Shown piece by piece: positions 55,102-63,301 of a stretch of DNA of 64,000 nt. The notes beneath the pieces are model-generated. The model did no database searches, was not told where the DNA came from, and saw only the letters and a program-made list of their open reading frames with translations. The stretch's first letter is position 1. Every line of letters starts with the position of its first letter. The translations under genes were made by a program, and so were the position numbers. The DNA is from Bacteroidota bacterium (GTDB lineage: Bacteria > Bacteroidota > Bacteroidia > Chitinophagales > BACL12). The stretch covers positions 317,314 to 381,313 of the forward strand of contig JADKEK010000005.1 of NCBI GenBank assembly GCA_016718035.1. The letters run 5' to 3'.

Positions 55102-57000
55102 GTGAGCGATCAAATCAAGCATGAATGCGGCATAGCCCTCATTCGATTATTAAAGCCACTTTCTTACTACCATAAAAAATATGGCACTCCTTTGTATGGA
55201 TTAAATAAACTCTACCTGTTGATGGAAAAGGAACACAACAGAGGACAGGACGGTGCAGGTATTGCTACTATTAAAATTGATTCGGCTCCGGGTTACAAAT
55301 TTTTAGACCGCAAACGCAGCGTAGCCCCTTCAGCGATTAAAGACATTTTTGAAGATGTTTTCAAAAAGGCCAGAAAAATTGAACGCAAAAACCCGGAATT
55401 ATATAACGATACCGATTGGATGAAAAAAAATGTTCCCTTTACCGGTGAGGTTTTGATGGGACATTTGCGATATGGCACTTTTGGCGGCAACGATTTAGAC
55501 AGTGTTCACCCATTTGTAAGAGAAAATAACTGGATTACCCGCAACCTTATTGTTGCCGGTAATTTTAATATGGTGAACAATGAATTTTTGTTCCAGCAAT
55601 TATTAGAACTTGGTCAGCACCCTAAACAGTTTACCGATACGGTAACCGTGATGGAAAAAATCGGGCATTTTTTGGACGATGAGGTGCAACGTTTATTTGA
55701 TGAAAGAAAAGAATATCACGACAACAAAACATTAACCCATTTAATTGCCAGCGATTTAGATATTCAGCGCATTTTAACCCGTGCATCAAAAGATTTTGAA
55801 GGCGGATTTGCCATGTGCGGCATGTTTGGTCACGGCGATGCATTTGTTTTGCGCGACCCGAATGGTATTCGTCCATTATATTTTTACCAGGACGATGAAG
55901 TTGTTGTTGCAGCAAGTGAACGTCCGGCAATTATGACCACATTTAATGTGCCTTTCGAAAAAGTAAATGAATTAAAACCCGGCCATGCATTAATTGTTAA
56001 GAAAAAAGGTGCTGTTAAAGAAGCCATGGTAATTCCTCCGAAGGAAAAATTATCCTGCAGTTTCGAGCGCATTTATTTTTCGCGTGGTAACGACAAAGAA
56101 ATTTACGAAGAAAGAAAAAATCTCGGTCGCTTTTTAACGGAAAGAGTTTTACAATCTGTTAATTACGATTTCGATAATACCATATTTTCATTTATTCCCA
56201 ATACCGCCGAAACCGCATTTTACGGCATGGTAAAAGGTATTGAAGAATATTTAAATAATTATAAGTCGGAGGAAATTAAAAAACTCAATGGTAAATTAGA
56301 TCCTGCTGAGTTGCAACGTATTTTAAATTTACGTCCGCGCGTTGAAAAACTTGCATTAAAAGATGTAAAACTCCGCACATTTATTACCAACGACTCTGAC
56401 CGTGGTGATTTAGTGAGTCACGTATATGATGTAACGTACGGACAAGTTAATGATGGAAAAGATACGGTAGTATTAATCGACGACAGTATTGTTCGCGGTA
56501 CTACATTAAAAGATAGTATTATTGCCATTCTCGACAGATTAAACCCGAAAAAAATTGTGATTGTTTCTTCTGCACCACAAATTCGTTATCCGGATTGTTA
56601 TGGAATCGACATGAGTAAGATGGGTGATTTTGTTGCGTTCAGAGCGATGATTGAGTTGTTGAAAGAAAACAAAAAAGAACATTTAATTCAGGAAGTATAT
56701 GACGAATGTGTTGAAGTAAACAAACTCAGCAACGAAAAATCATATAATGCCGTAAAAAAATTATACGATCAGTTTACCGATGATCAAGTCTCCAAAAAAA
56801 TTGCTCAAATCGTAAAAGCGAAACATATTCGCGCCGAGGTAGAAGTAATTTATCAGTCGGTAGACAGTTTACACTTAGCCTGCCCTAAAAATTTAGGCGA
56901 CTGGTATTTCACCGGCAATTATCCAACACCGGGTGGAAACAAAGTTGCAAATAAGGCATTTATGAATTGGGTAGAGAAGAAGGATGTAAGGGCCTATTGA
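55102..57000 (+). CDS. purF: Amidophosphoribosyltransferase (PurF-like)
   Basis: 632 residues from the GTG at 55102. The class II glutaminase domain has its nucleophile cysteine in KHECGIALIR, after a short propeptide, and EHNRGQDGAGIA, HLRYGTFG. The phosphoribosyltransferase domain carries the PRPP loop VVLIDDSIVRGTTLK. It transfers ammonia to PRPP in purine synthesis. At 632 residues it exceeds ordinary PurF (~470-500) and matches the longer Bacteroidota variant; a linker at ~370-450 explains much of the extra length. Confidence 0.9.
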   Translation: MSDQIKHECGIALIRLLKPLSYYHKKYGTPLYGLNKLYLLMEKEHNRGQDGAGIATIKIDSAPGYKFLDRKRSVAPSAIKDIFEDVFKKARKIERKNPELYNDTDWMKKNVPFTGEVLMGHLRYGTFGGNDLDSVHPFVRENNWITRNLIVAGNFNMVNNEFLFQQLLELGQHPKQFTDTVTVMEKIGHFLDDEVQRLFDERKEYHDNKTLTHLIASDLDIQRILTRASKDFEGGFAMCGMFGHGDAFVLRDPNGIRPLYFYQDDEVVVAASERPAIMTTFNVPFEKVNELKPGHALIVKKKGAVKEAMVIPPKEKLSCSFERIYFSRGNDKEIYEERKNLGRFLTERVLQSVNYDFDNTIFSFIPNTAETAFYGMVKGIEEYLNNYKSEEIKKLNGKLDPAELQRILNLRPRVEKLALKDVKLRTFITNDSDRGDLVSHVYDVTYGQVNDGKDTVVLIDDSIVRGTTLKDSIIAILDRLNPKKIVIVSSAPQIRYPDCYGIDMSKMGDFVAFRAMIELLKENKKEHLIQEVYDECVEVNKLSNEKSYNAVKKLYDQFTDDQVSKKIAQIVKAKHIRAEVEVIYQSVDSLHLACPKNLGDWYFTGNYPTPGGNKVANKAFMNWVEKKDVRAY

Positions 57001-57265
57001 TGTAAGCAGTTGATATGCTAACTATACTTCACTAATAGGTGTTAGCAAATAACTTAAAATATTTATTATTCGAGTTTAAGCGCTTTTGATTCTGCTGGCA
57101 ATGCAACAACCCTGATGCAGCTTGTGTATTGGTCAACAGGACGCTATTTAATTTCCTTATTTTACTTAAAAATATAGTCATTAAAAGTTATCTTAGCCTA
57201 TTGATTTTTTGAATAAACAGATAATTCATTTTGTCTATTTATTACATAACGGCAATATTAACCTA

Positions 57266-57967
57266 ATGAAAAAAGAAACGGCAATTAACCTATTCGAACA
57301 AAAACAAGTTCGGTCGGTTTGGAGTGAGGAGGAAGAAAAGTGGTATATTTCAATAGTAGATGTTATTGCTGTTTTAACGGACAGCCCCAACCCACGAAAG
57401 TATTGGAGTGTATTAAAAACAAGACTAAAAGCAGAGGGAAGTCAGTTGGCTACAAATTGTAGTCAACTGAAAATGCAATCCGCTGATGGCAAATTTTATA
57501 AAACCGATGTGGCTGACACAGAGCAGCTTTTCAGACTCATACAGTCAGTTCCTTCGCCTAAAGCAGAACCCTTTAAACTTTGGTTGGCTAAAATAGCATC
57601 TGAAAGGCTTGATGAAATGCAAGATCCTGAATTAAGTATTGACAGAGCAATGGAAAATTACCTGGAACTGGGATATTCTGAAAATTGGATTAACCAGCGT
57701 TTAAAAAGTATTGAAATCCGAAAAGAATTAACTGATGAGTGGAAAAAAAGGGGATTAAAGGAAGGTGAACACTTTGCCACACTTACTGATATTATTACCA
57801 AAACCTGGTCGGACAAAACAACAAAAGAATACAAAATTTTAAAAGGTCTGAAAAAAGAAAATCTGCGAGATAATATGACGAATACGGAACTCATATTAAA
57901 TATGTTAGCGGAAATCCTAGATCGTATCATGAAACTCAAATCTTATACAAATAGTTATTACCTTTGA
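57266..57967 (+). CDS. BRO-N domain protein with atypical C-terminus
   Basis: 233 residues from the ATG at 57266. The N-terminal BRO domain, common in phage antirepressors and nuclear viruses, is seen as VRSVWSEEEEKWYISIVDVI, NPRKYWSVLKTRLKAEG and LFRLIQSVPSPKAEPFKLWL. The C-terminal GLKEGEHFATLTDIITKTWS helix is also usual. Family members I recall continue past NMLAE with a lysine-rich tail; here it ends LDRIMKLKSYTNSYYL, so the end may be replaced or frameshifted. It marks the start of the accessory segment. Confidence 0.8.
   Translation: MKKETAINLFEQKQVRSVWSEEEEKWYISIVDVIAVLTDSPNPRKYWSVLKTRLKAEGSQLATNCSQLKMQSADGKFYKTDVADTEQLFRLIQSVPSPKAEPFKLWLAKIASERLDEMQDPELSIDRAMENYLELGYSENWINQRLKSIEIRKELTDEWKKRGLKEGEHFATLTDIITKTWSDKTTKEYKILKGLKKENLRDNMTNTELILNMLAEILDRIMKLKSYTNSYYL
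57959..57966 (+). promoter_or_regulatory. -7 box of restriction-modification genes
   Basis: TACCTTTG, exact TAnnTTTG match overlapping the end of the BRO-N gene, 21 nt before the endonuclease ATG. No clear -33 TTG. Confidence 0.4.
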
Positions 57968-57987
57968 TAAAGTTATAAAACACAAAT

Positions 57988-58755
57988 ATGGCACTTTGGA
58001 ATAACGATACAGAAATTCAATTTTTTACAGAAGCATTAAAAAACTTTGCCTCACCGGAACAAATTTTTTATAAGTTAAAAGGTGGATATTTTGCTTATAT
58101 TCCAAGAGGTGCTGGTTCTGAAGGACAAACATTACAAGCAAGAAATTCTCTAATAGGACAGTTTACAGAAAAATGGTGTAAGACATTATTTCAACCAATA
58201 GCAACCAAATTAGGACTATACGCAGTAAATAGCGTCGTTTGTGAAGAACTTGGGCTTTCAAGCAGAACAAATGCAGATTTAGCGTTGTGCACTACAAACG
58301 AAAATAATCAAAGACCAGAGAATATTAAATTAATTTTTGAGGTGAAAATGAGTGTAGTTTCAAATTATAAATACACGCAAGCAAATAATTACATAGAATC
58401 GGGGATTTCATCTACAAAGATTCCAATTATAATTTTAGGTAACAGTCCAATAACGGATAGCTATCAAAAGAAAGTTGATTTTCTTAAACAGTCAGGTGTC
58501 GTTCAAGGTTTTATTTCATTAAACCCCACTCCGACAAAAACAGATTTCATTCGTGAATCTCCACAAAAAGGTTTCCAAACTATTGATGATACAAACAATT
58601 TACTTAAAATATGTAGTGGATTAGTTAGAAGTGATATGAACTATTTTTCTTCAATGCTATCAAAAGTAAAACTTGGAGAACTGATAAAAATTGCAAATAG
58701 AGAAGAAAATGAAATTGCGAAAGCAGAAAAATTCTTGTCTTTAATAAGAAACTAA
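57988..58755 (+). CDS. Probable type II restriction endonuclease
   Basis: 255 residues with no strong family name. A PD-(D/E)XK-type active site is suggested by the aspartate in RTNADLALC and the strand IKLIFEVKMS (E-x-K), in the expected order. It ends 1 nt before a DNA methyltransferase, the usual arrangement of a restriction-modification pair. The reading frame is intact. Recognition sequence cannot be read from the protein. Confidence 0.65.
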   Translation: MALWNNDTEIQFFTEALKNFASPEQIFYKLKGGYFAYIPRGAGSEGQTLQARNSLIGQFTEKWCKTLFQPIATKLGLYAVNSVVCEELGLSSRTNADLALCTTNENNQRPENIKLIFEVKMSVVSNYKYTQANNYIESGISSTKIPIIILGNSPITDSYQKKVDFLKQSGVVQGFISLNPTPTKTDFIRESPQKGFQTIDDTNNLLKICSGLVRSDMNYFSSMLSKVKLGELIKIANREENEIAKAEKFLSLIRN

Positions 58756-58756
58756 A

Positions 58757-59662
58757 ATGAAGAAAAAGAACGGCACAGAGTCAAGCGACTTCGGAACAAA
58801 CGGTAGGATAAATCACGATAGTTCTAAATTTTATAATTCAAAATTATATTCTACTCTTGATAACAAAATAGAAATTGACAAAACAGAAAATAAATTGCCA
58901 AATGAATACCTTAACAAGTTTATTCTTGGGTCTGCTGAAAATATGAAAGAGTTACCAAATAACTCTATACATTTAATGATTACTTCCCCACCCTATAACG
59001 TTTCAAAAGTTTATGATGATGATTTAACATTAAAGGAATATTTACAGTTACTTGAAAATTCTTTTAGAGAAACATATCGTACTTTGTGAATGGCGGTAGA
59101 GCTTGTATTAATGTTGCTAATTTAGGACGTAAGCCATACACACCGCTTTCCGACTATATTTCTAAAATTATGTTGGATATTGGATTTAATATGCGTGGTG
59201 AAATAATTTGGAATAAAGCAGCAAGTGCAAGCCCTTCAACAGCTTGGGGTAGTTGGCAAAGTGCCGCAAATCCCACATTGAGAGATATACACGAATATAT
59301 TTTAGTTTTCTCAAAGGGTGATTATAAAAGAGATAAAGGCGTAAAAGAAAGTACTTGTTTCTAAAGAACAATTTATGGAATACACAAAATCTATTTGGAC
59401 AATGAATGCTGAAAGTGCAAGACGAATAGGTCATCCAGCGCCATTTCCAGAAGAATTACCATTTCGCTTAATTCAACTTTATTCATTCAAAGGCGACATA
59501 ATCCTTGACCCTTTTATGGGTAGCGGAACAACAGCAGTTACATCATTTAAGACCGAAAGAAACTTTGTTGGTTATGATGTTAGTCAAGAATATATTACCC
59601 TATCAGAAAACAGGTTACTACCATTACAGACCCAAACTAAATTGACTTTTGCCAAAACTTGA
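58757..59662 (+). pseudogene. DNA methyltransferase (N4/N6 type) broken by two frameshifts
   Basis: Three overlapping pieces in frame order 2-1-2 together read as one beta-type MTase. Piece 1 has motif IV TSPPYN (residue ~77), piece 2 GGRACINVANLG and WNKAASASPSTAWGSWQSA, piece 3 the SAM-binding motif I DPFMGSGTT. A base is missing near 59083-59088 (TTG-TGA where TTGGTGAAT would continue) and one is extra near 59335-59366. Since the frame is restored, two small sequencing errors explain it well. The TSPPY motif favours N4-cytosine but does not exclude N6-adenine methylation. Real decay beside an intact endonuclease would be harmful unless the endonuclease is inactive. Confidence 0.75.
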
Positions 59663-60207
59663 AACGAGAAAACTAAACCCAAAAAACGACTTCCGATAAC
59701 ACCAACAAAAAGAAATTGGCGGTTCATTGGTTAAATGAATCTTTGTAATTAGAATTAAGCTCACTATTGGCACACAGTTTTATGCTCCGAAATCGCCAAC
59801 TTCTTTAAACTGAAAACCATTATTGTTTTTTAAAAACAACAATTTCCATTTTGAAAACAAGCTGAGCAACTATCAAATTGAATAACCCTTTAAAACATTG
59901 AATGCGCAAGTTCATCATGTAACAGCGACAGTGTTACGCCTTAACTAGAAGAGAGATGCAAAAACTGCGCCTATGCACCTAAATTGGTGTGATAATTGAA
60001 GTAATGGTGCGGGTATAACCATTTTATAGGTCATTCTATTGGCGGCCATACTGACATCAAACGGACGGACTTTGAACACACAACTTTGACGCCTGACGAC
60101 ATCAACCGTCAGCTCACAAAACACACTCTCATTTTTTTGCAATCGCACGAACCAGCGCCCAAAAAATGTGAGTGTGTTTTCTCCCAACGCTTTACTAAAT
60201 GCAGGAG
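59663..60207. other. Gene-poor region
   Basis: 545 nt with no convincing coding sequence. An 80-codon minus-strand frame lacks any recognisable motif. The region contains a long inverted repeat near the transporter (listed separately) and an AT-rich palindrome near 59822-59843. It separates the restriction-modification genes from the convergent operon. Confidence 0.5.
60118..60180 (-). terminator. Long imperfect inverted repeat, possible terminator
   Basis: Arms 60118-60138 and 60160-60180 pair over about 20 bases with one clear mismatch (AAAACACACTC and GAGTGTGTTTT are the outer parts). The 21-nt loop is GC richer than the arms. It begins 28 nt after the transporter stop on the minus strand, where a terminator is expected, but the stem is longer than in ordinary terminators. 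Confidence 0.5.
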
Positions 60208-61692
60208 CTAATCAACAGCTTTGTTCTGCTTATTGTGTTTAATGGAAATTATAACGCCAAGAATAATGGCGAGTGAAAAAATTCCCCAACCGCCAAAAAG
60301 AATGGCGTTCCATGGATAACCGCTATACGGGTTCACAAATTCATCCTTCAGTTTCGTAACAACGAACAACAAAAAGACAATGGGTAGTATTCCGACAATC
60401 CAAACTCTCCATACTCTGAAAACCCAACCAGTCATCCATGATCCAATGTGTTTAGCAACCTCATGGATTTTTATAGAAGTGCCGAACACGATACACTGTA
60501 AAACGATGATTGAGAAGATTGCAAAGTAGCCAACCCAATGGTCAACGATGTCAAGCCAGTAAAGACCTGCACCCATTGTGAATGGCAAACCACCAAGAAA
60601 ACTTAATAGACAAAAACCTGCAATCAATTTTCCTTTTGTGAGTTTCGGGAACACAGTTTTCAAATCAACAATGTTTGCTTCAACAACAGCAAACACACTG
60701 TCAATTCCCAACATGACGAGCATAAAGAAAGCGAAACCCCAAAACGCAGCACCGGGCAATGACGACAACGCAGCCGGATAAGTGATGAACGCTAAAGCGG
60801 GACCACTTAATCCGCTATCGCCAACAATCGGCTGACCTAATTGAGTTTGCATTGCACCGAATGTTGCAAATGCAGCAATACCCGCAAACAAACTAAAAGC
60901 AAAATCACCACCTATCAGAAACAGCCCAGACCTAAGATTTTTTGATGAATCTTTTTTCATGCTTGAATAGGCGACCATCTGACCCATTCCTAAACTCAAA
61001 GACAAAATCACTTGCGAAGCGGCAGCTGTCCATACACTTATTGTAAACACCTTTGACATATCGGAAATGAGAAAATATTCTACACCTTCCATCCCACCTG
61101 GGAAACTCACACTTCTAAATGCAAGAACAACGATTAGGATAAACGGAACGGGAACAGTTATCAGCAAAACTTTGGACAATCCTTTTATTCCCTTTCTTAA
61201 AATCAAAAATGCTATCAGCCAAAGAATAAATAAAGAAAACACCGAAAACCAGTTGATACCTCCGGCATCTGCAGGTGAAGCAGAAAGGTGAAGAACATCG
61301 TTGAAGAAAAAACTTTTTGTGTCAGTTCCCCATGCTTGCGTTAAACTGTAAATGGCATATTGAAAACACCAAGCCATAATAACAGTGTAGTAGCAAACAA
61401 TCACAAACGAATTCATCAAAACCCACCAACCCATGCATGTTCTTTTCGGGCTGACCTTCTTAAATGATTCTGCTACCGAACCAGACGACAACCTGCCCAT
61501 TCCAAATTCAAGCATAATAAGCGGCAAGCCGACTACCAAATAACAAATGATGAAAGGAATGAAGAATGAGCCACCGCCATTCTCAAAAGCCATGTATGGA
61601 AAACGCCATAAGTTTCCTAAGCCAACAGCTGCGCCAATTGTAGCGAGGGAGAAGAACAGATTCCTTGACCATTTCGGCTGATTAGTGTTCAT
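60208..61692 (-). CDS. Sodium:neurotransmitter symporter family transporter (NSS/SNF)
   Basis: 494 residues with 12 membrane helices. The first helix, SLATIGAAVGLGNLWRFPYM, holds the sodium-site and unwound substrate region of LeuT-fold NSS proteins, followed by NGGGSFFIPFIICYL. Helix 6 region SQVILSLSLGMGQMVAYSS is also canonical. It imports an amino acid or related compound with sodium. Its start overlaps the 54-residue protein by 11 nt. Substrate not predictable; with the methylthiotransferase upstream it could take up or export a modified compound. Confidence 0.93.
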   Translation of the reverse strand: MNTNQPKWSRNLFFSLATIGAAVGLGNLWRFPYMAFENGGGSFFIPFIICYLVVGLPLIMLEFGMGRLSSGSVAESFKKVSPKRTCMGWWVLMNSFVIVCYYTVIMAWCFQYAIYSLTQAWGTDTKSFFFNDVLHLSASPADAGGINWFSVFSLFILWLIAFLILRKGIKGLSKVLLITVPVPFILIVVLAFRSVSFPGGMEGVEYFLISDMSKVFTISVWTAAASQVILSLSLGMGQMVAYSSMKKDSSKNLRSGLFLIGGDFAFSLFAGIAAFATFGAMQTQLGQPIVGDSGLSGPALAFITYPAALSSLPGAAFWGFAFFMLVMLGIDSVFAVVEANIVDLKTVFPKLTKGKLIAGFCLLSFLGGLPFTMGAGLYWLDIVDHWVGYFAIFSIIVLQCIVFGTSIKIHEVAKHIGSWMTGWVFRVWRVWIVGILPIVFLLFVVTKLKDEFVNPYSGYPWNAILFGGWGIFSLAIILGVIISIKHNKQNKAVD

Positions 61693-61846
61693 AGGATTTT
61701 CTTAGTTCGTTGAGGTCTTCGGTTTCTTCACATATTCCGAAGAAAACATCACCTTGAGTAATGTAGTTTACGATATCTTGCGCAGAAATACTTTCACCTT
61801 GAAAGTTGCTTTCAACTATAGCTTCTACTGTTTCTGTTGTATTCAT
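61682..61846 (-). CDS. 54-residue small protein between radical SAM enzyme and transporter
   Basis: Reads MNTTETVEAIVESNFQGESI then SAQDIVNYITQGDVFFGICE and ETEDLNELRKSYEH. No membrane helix or known domain; acidic, one cysteine (residue 39). Its ATG overlaps the stop of the methylthiotransferase (ATGA, 61843-61846) and its end overlaps the transporter start by 11 nt, so all three are translationally coupled. It is too short for common ORF cut-offs. It might be a peptide substrate (RiPP precursor-like), a small transporter subunit, or chance. Small accessory peptides accompany some NSS transporters but those have a membrane helix. Confidence 0.6.
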   Translation of the reverse strand: MNTTETVEAIVESNFQGESISAQDIVNYITQGDVFFGICEETEDLNELRKSYEH

Positions 61847-62938
61847 TTACTTTTGAAATTTATGTTGGTATGAAATACCGGAGTTTGTTTAATCAATGTT
61901 TCATAAGGAATATTGTTCCACTTGCTGTAGCTTTTCAGATACTTAACAATTACTTCCGTCGCCCTTTTTTCACGGATGGCAAAATCCACTTGTTCCATTT
62001 CTGCTGCTTTTGTTCCCTGCCTTTCATGGTATACAAAAACTTCCATGAAGTTAAGCATTAGCTGAAAATAAAGTCCAAATTCATTTTGTGGTCTTGTTCA
62101 TCTTCACCGGGAAACCGCTGATGATGTCTGCCGAAATGTTCTTAACGCCTAACTGTTTTAGCGTGAGGTAAATGGCAGCGTATTCTTCAATCGTATAACC
62201 ACGGCTCATATCTTTCAGAACCTTGTTGCTTGCGCTTTGAATGGGAATGTGAATATTGCCGACAACATTCTCATGCGCAAGAATTGCCAGTTCATTCGCA
62301 GTGAATTTTTTCAAAATCTTTGCGTTTAAACTGCCCAACTTGATTTTAATTTTCGGAAACCGTTTACAATTGCCTCAATCAAAACTTTCAGGTTGATTCC
62401 AATATCCCTTCCGTATCCGGCATCTTCATCACCGACCAGCTTTATAGTGTTGTGATGCTGCCTTTGTTCAATATCAGCTAATATATCACTAACCGGACGG
62501 CTCTTGTGCGAACCCTTTACACTCTTGATGCTGCAAAGGTACAGTTGCCATAACAGCCCCGTGAAATCTGAACATACGGCAACAGCGCAGCACCGTTTTT
62601 TTGTTTTTGTTTTTCCGCTTCTTCAACTGCATTCAGTTTACTAATGTGTGCCGGAAGGTTTTCATTCTTCACATAGCTGATGCGTTCATTGGTTATATAC
62701 TCATCCAAGTAACAGCCGGACACCACAATGTTTTGGAAGTGGTTTTAAGTAGTTGCTCAATCGTATTCTTTGATTCATCTTCTTTATGCTGTGCAAAAGT
62801 GCAGACATGAAAAACAATCAGGTCGGCATCGTTTCTGTTTTCAGCCAAAGCATTTTCACCCGAAAGCATAAGACCCTTTGCCTTTTCCGAATCGTAAAGA
62901 TTTGTCTCACAGCCGTTATGTAGCGTAAACACTTTCAT
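61843..62938 (-). pseudogene. RimO/MiaB-like radical SAM methylthiotransferase, frameshifted
   Basis: Minus-strand pieces join into one protein of about 366 residues. The N-terminal UPF0004 domain has three cysteines (NGCETNLYDSEK, FHVCTFAQ, VVSGCYLDEY). The radical SAM motif is ISRGCYGNCTFCSIKS, correct only after adding one base. Later come HIPIQSASNKVLKDMSRGYT, DIISGFPGEDEQD and VFVYHERQGTKAAEM. Frame changes are near 62731, 62535, 62357, 62108 and 62067, each at a short run of identical bases. There is no TRAM domain (RimO and MiaB have one), so a non-tRNA, non-ribosome target is possible. It starts directly after the 118-residue gene. Confidence 0.75.
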
Positions 62939-63295
62939 TTAATGAGTTCTTAGCAGAGGGTGAAAAATGTTTTTTACAATTTTTTGAGTTTTATTTTTAT
63001 TAAACTCATACAGCGGGTCAACATTTGAAAAATTAGTTTCCTGCTGACTTGGTAATCCATCATAAGTGATATATTCAAATATCTTCTGAGTGAATTCCCT
63101 TCTAACTTCAATATTTTTCTTTTCCTCGCAAGCAACATAATTCAATCCTGTTTTAGTTGATAAAACGCCAGTCCATAAATCGTCTTTCTTGGTTTTACTT
63201 TCCTCTCTTTGAATAAGCATATAATCCATTCCTGTTTCTGATTTCCGATTCGGAATGTCACTCATATTTGTAAGGCAGGTAATAAAAACCTCCAC
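62939..63295 (-). CDS. Unknown protein in methylthiotransferase operon
   Basis: 118 residues, not recognised. Charged and soluble, with one cysteine pair region (FITCLTN, YVACEEKK) and a helix VRREFTQKIFEYITY. Its stop abuts the methylthiotransferase ATG without a gap, and it starts 6 nt after the preceding gene. Because this end shows many frameshifts, it could be one part of a longer protein, perhaps continuous with the preceding gene. Confidence 0.55.
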   Translation of the reverse strand: MEVFITCLTNMSDIPNRKSETGMDYMLIQREESKTKKDDLWTGVLSTKTGLNYVACEEKKNIEVRREFTQKIFEYITYDGLPSQQETNFSNVDPLYEFNKNKTQKIVKNIFHPLLRTH

Positions 63296-63301
63296 TTGAC
63301 T

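Noticed and set aside
59945..60187. Minus-strand frame of 80 codons
   Set aside because: It covers the inverted repeat and resembles no family. Treated as intergenic.
61837..62061. Plus-strand frame antisense to the radical SAM C-terminus
   Set aside because: The minus strand carries the recognisable methylthiotransferase ending (VFVYHERQGTKAAEM), so the plus frame is its shadow.
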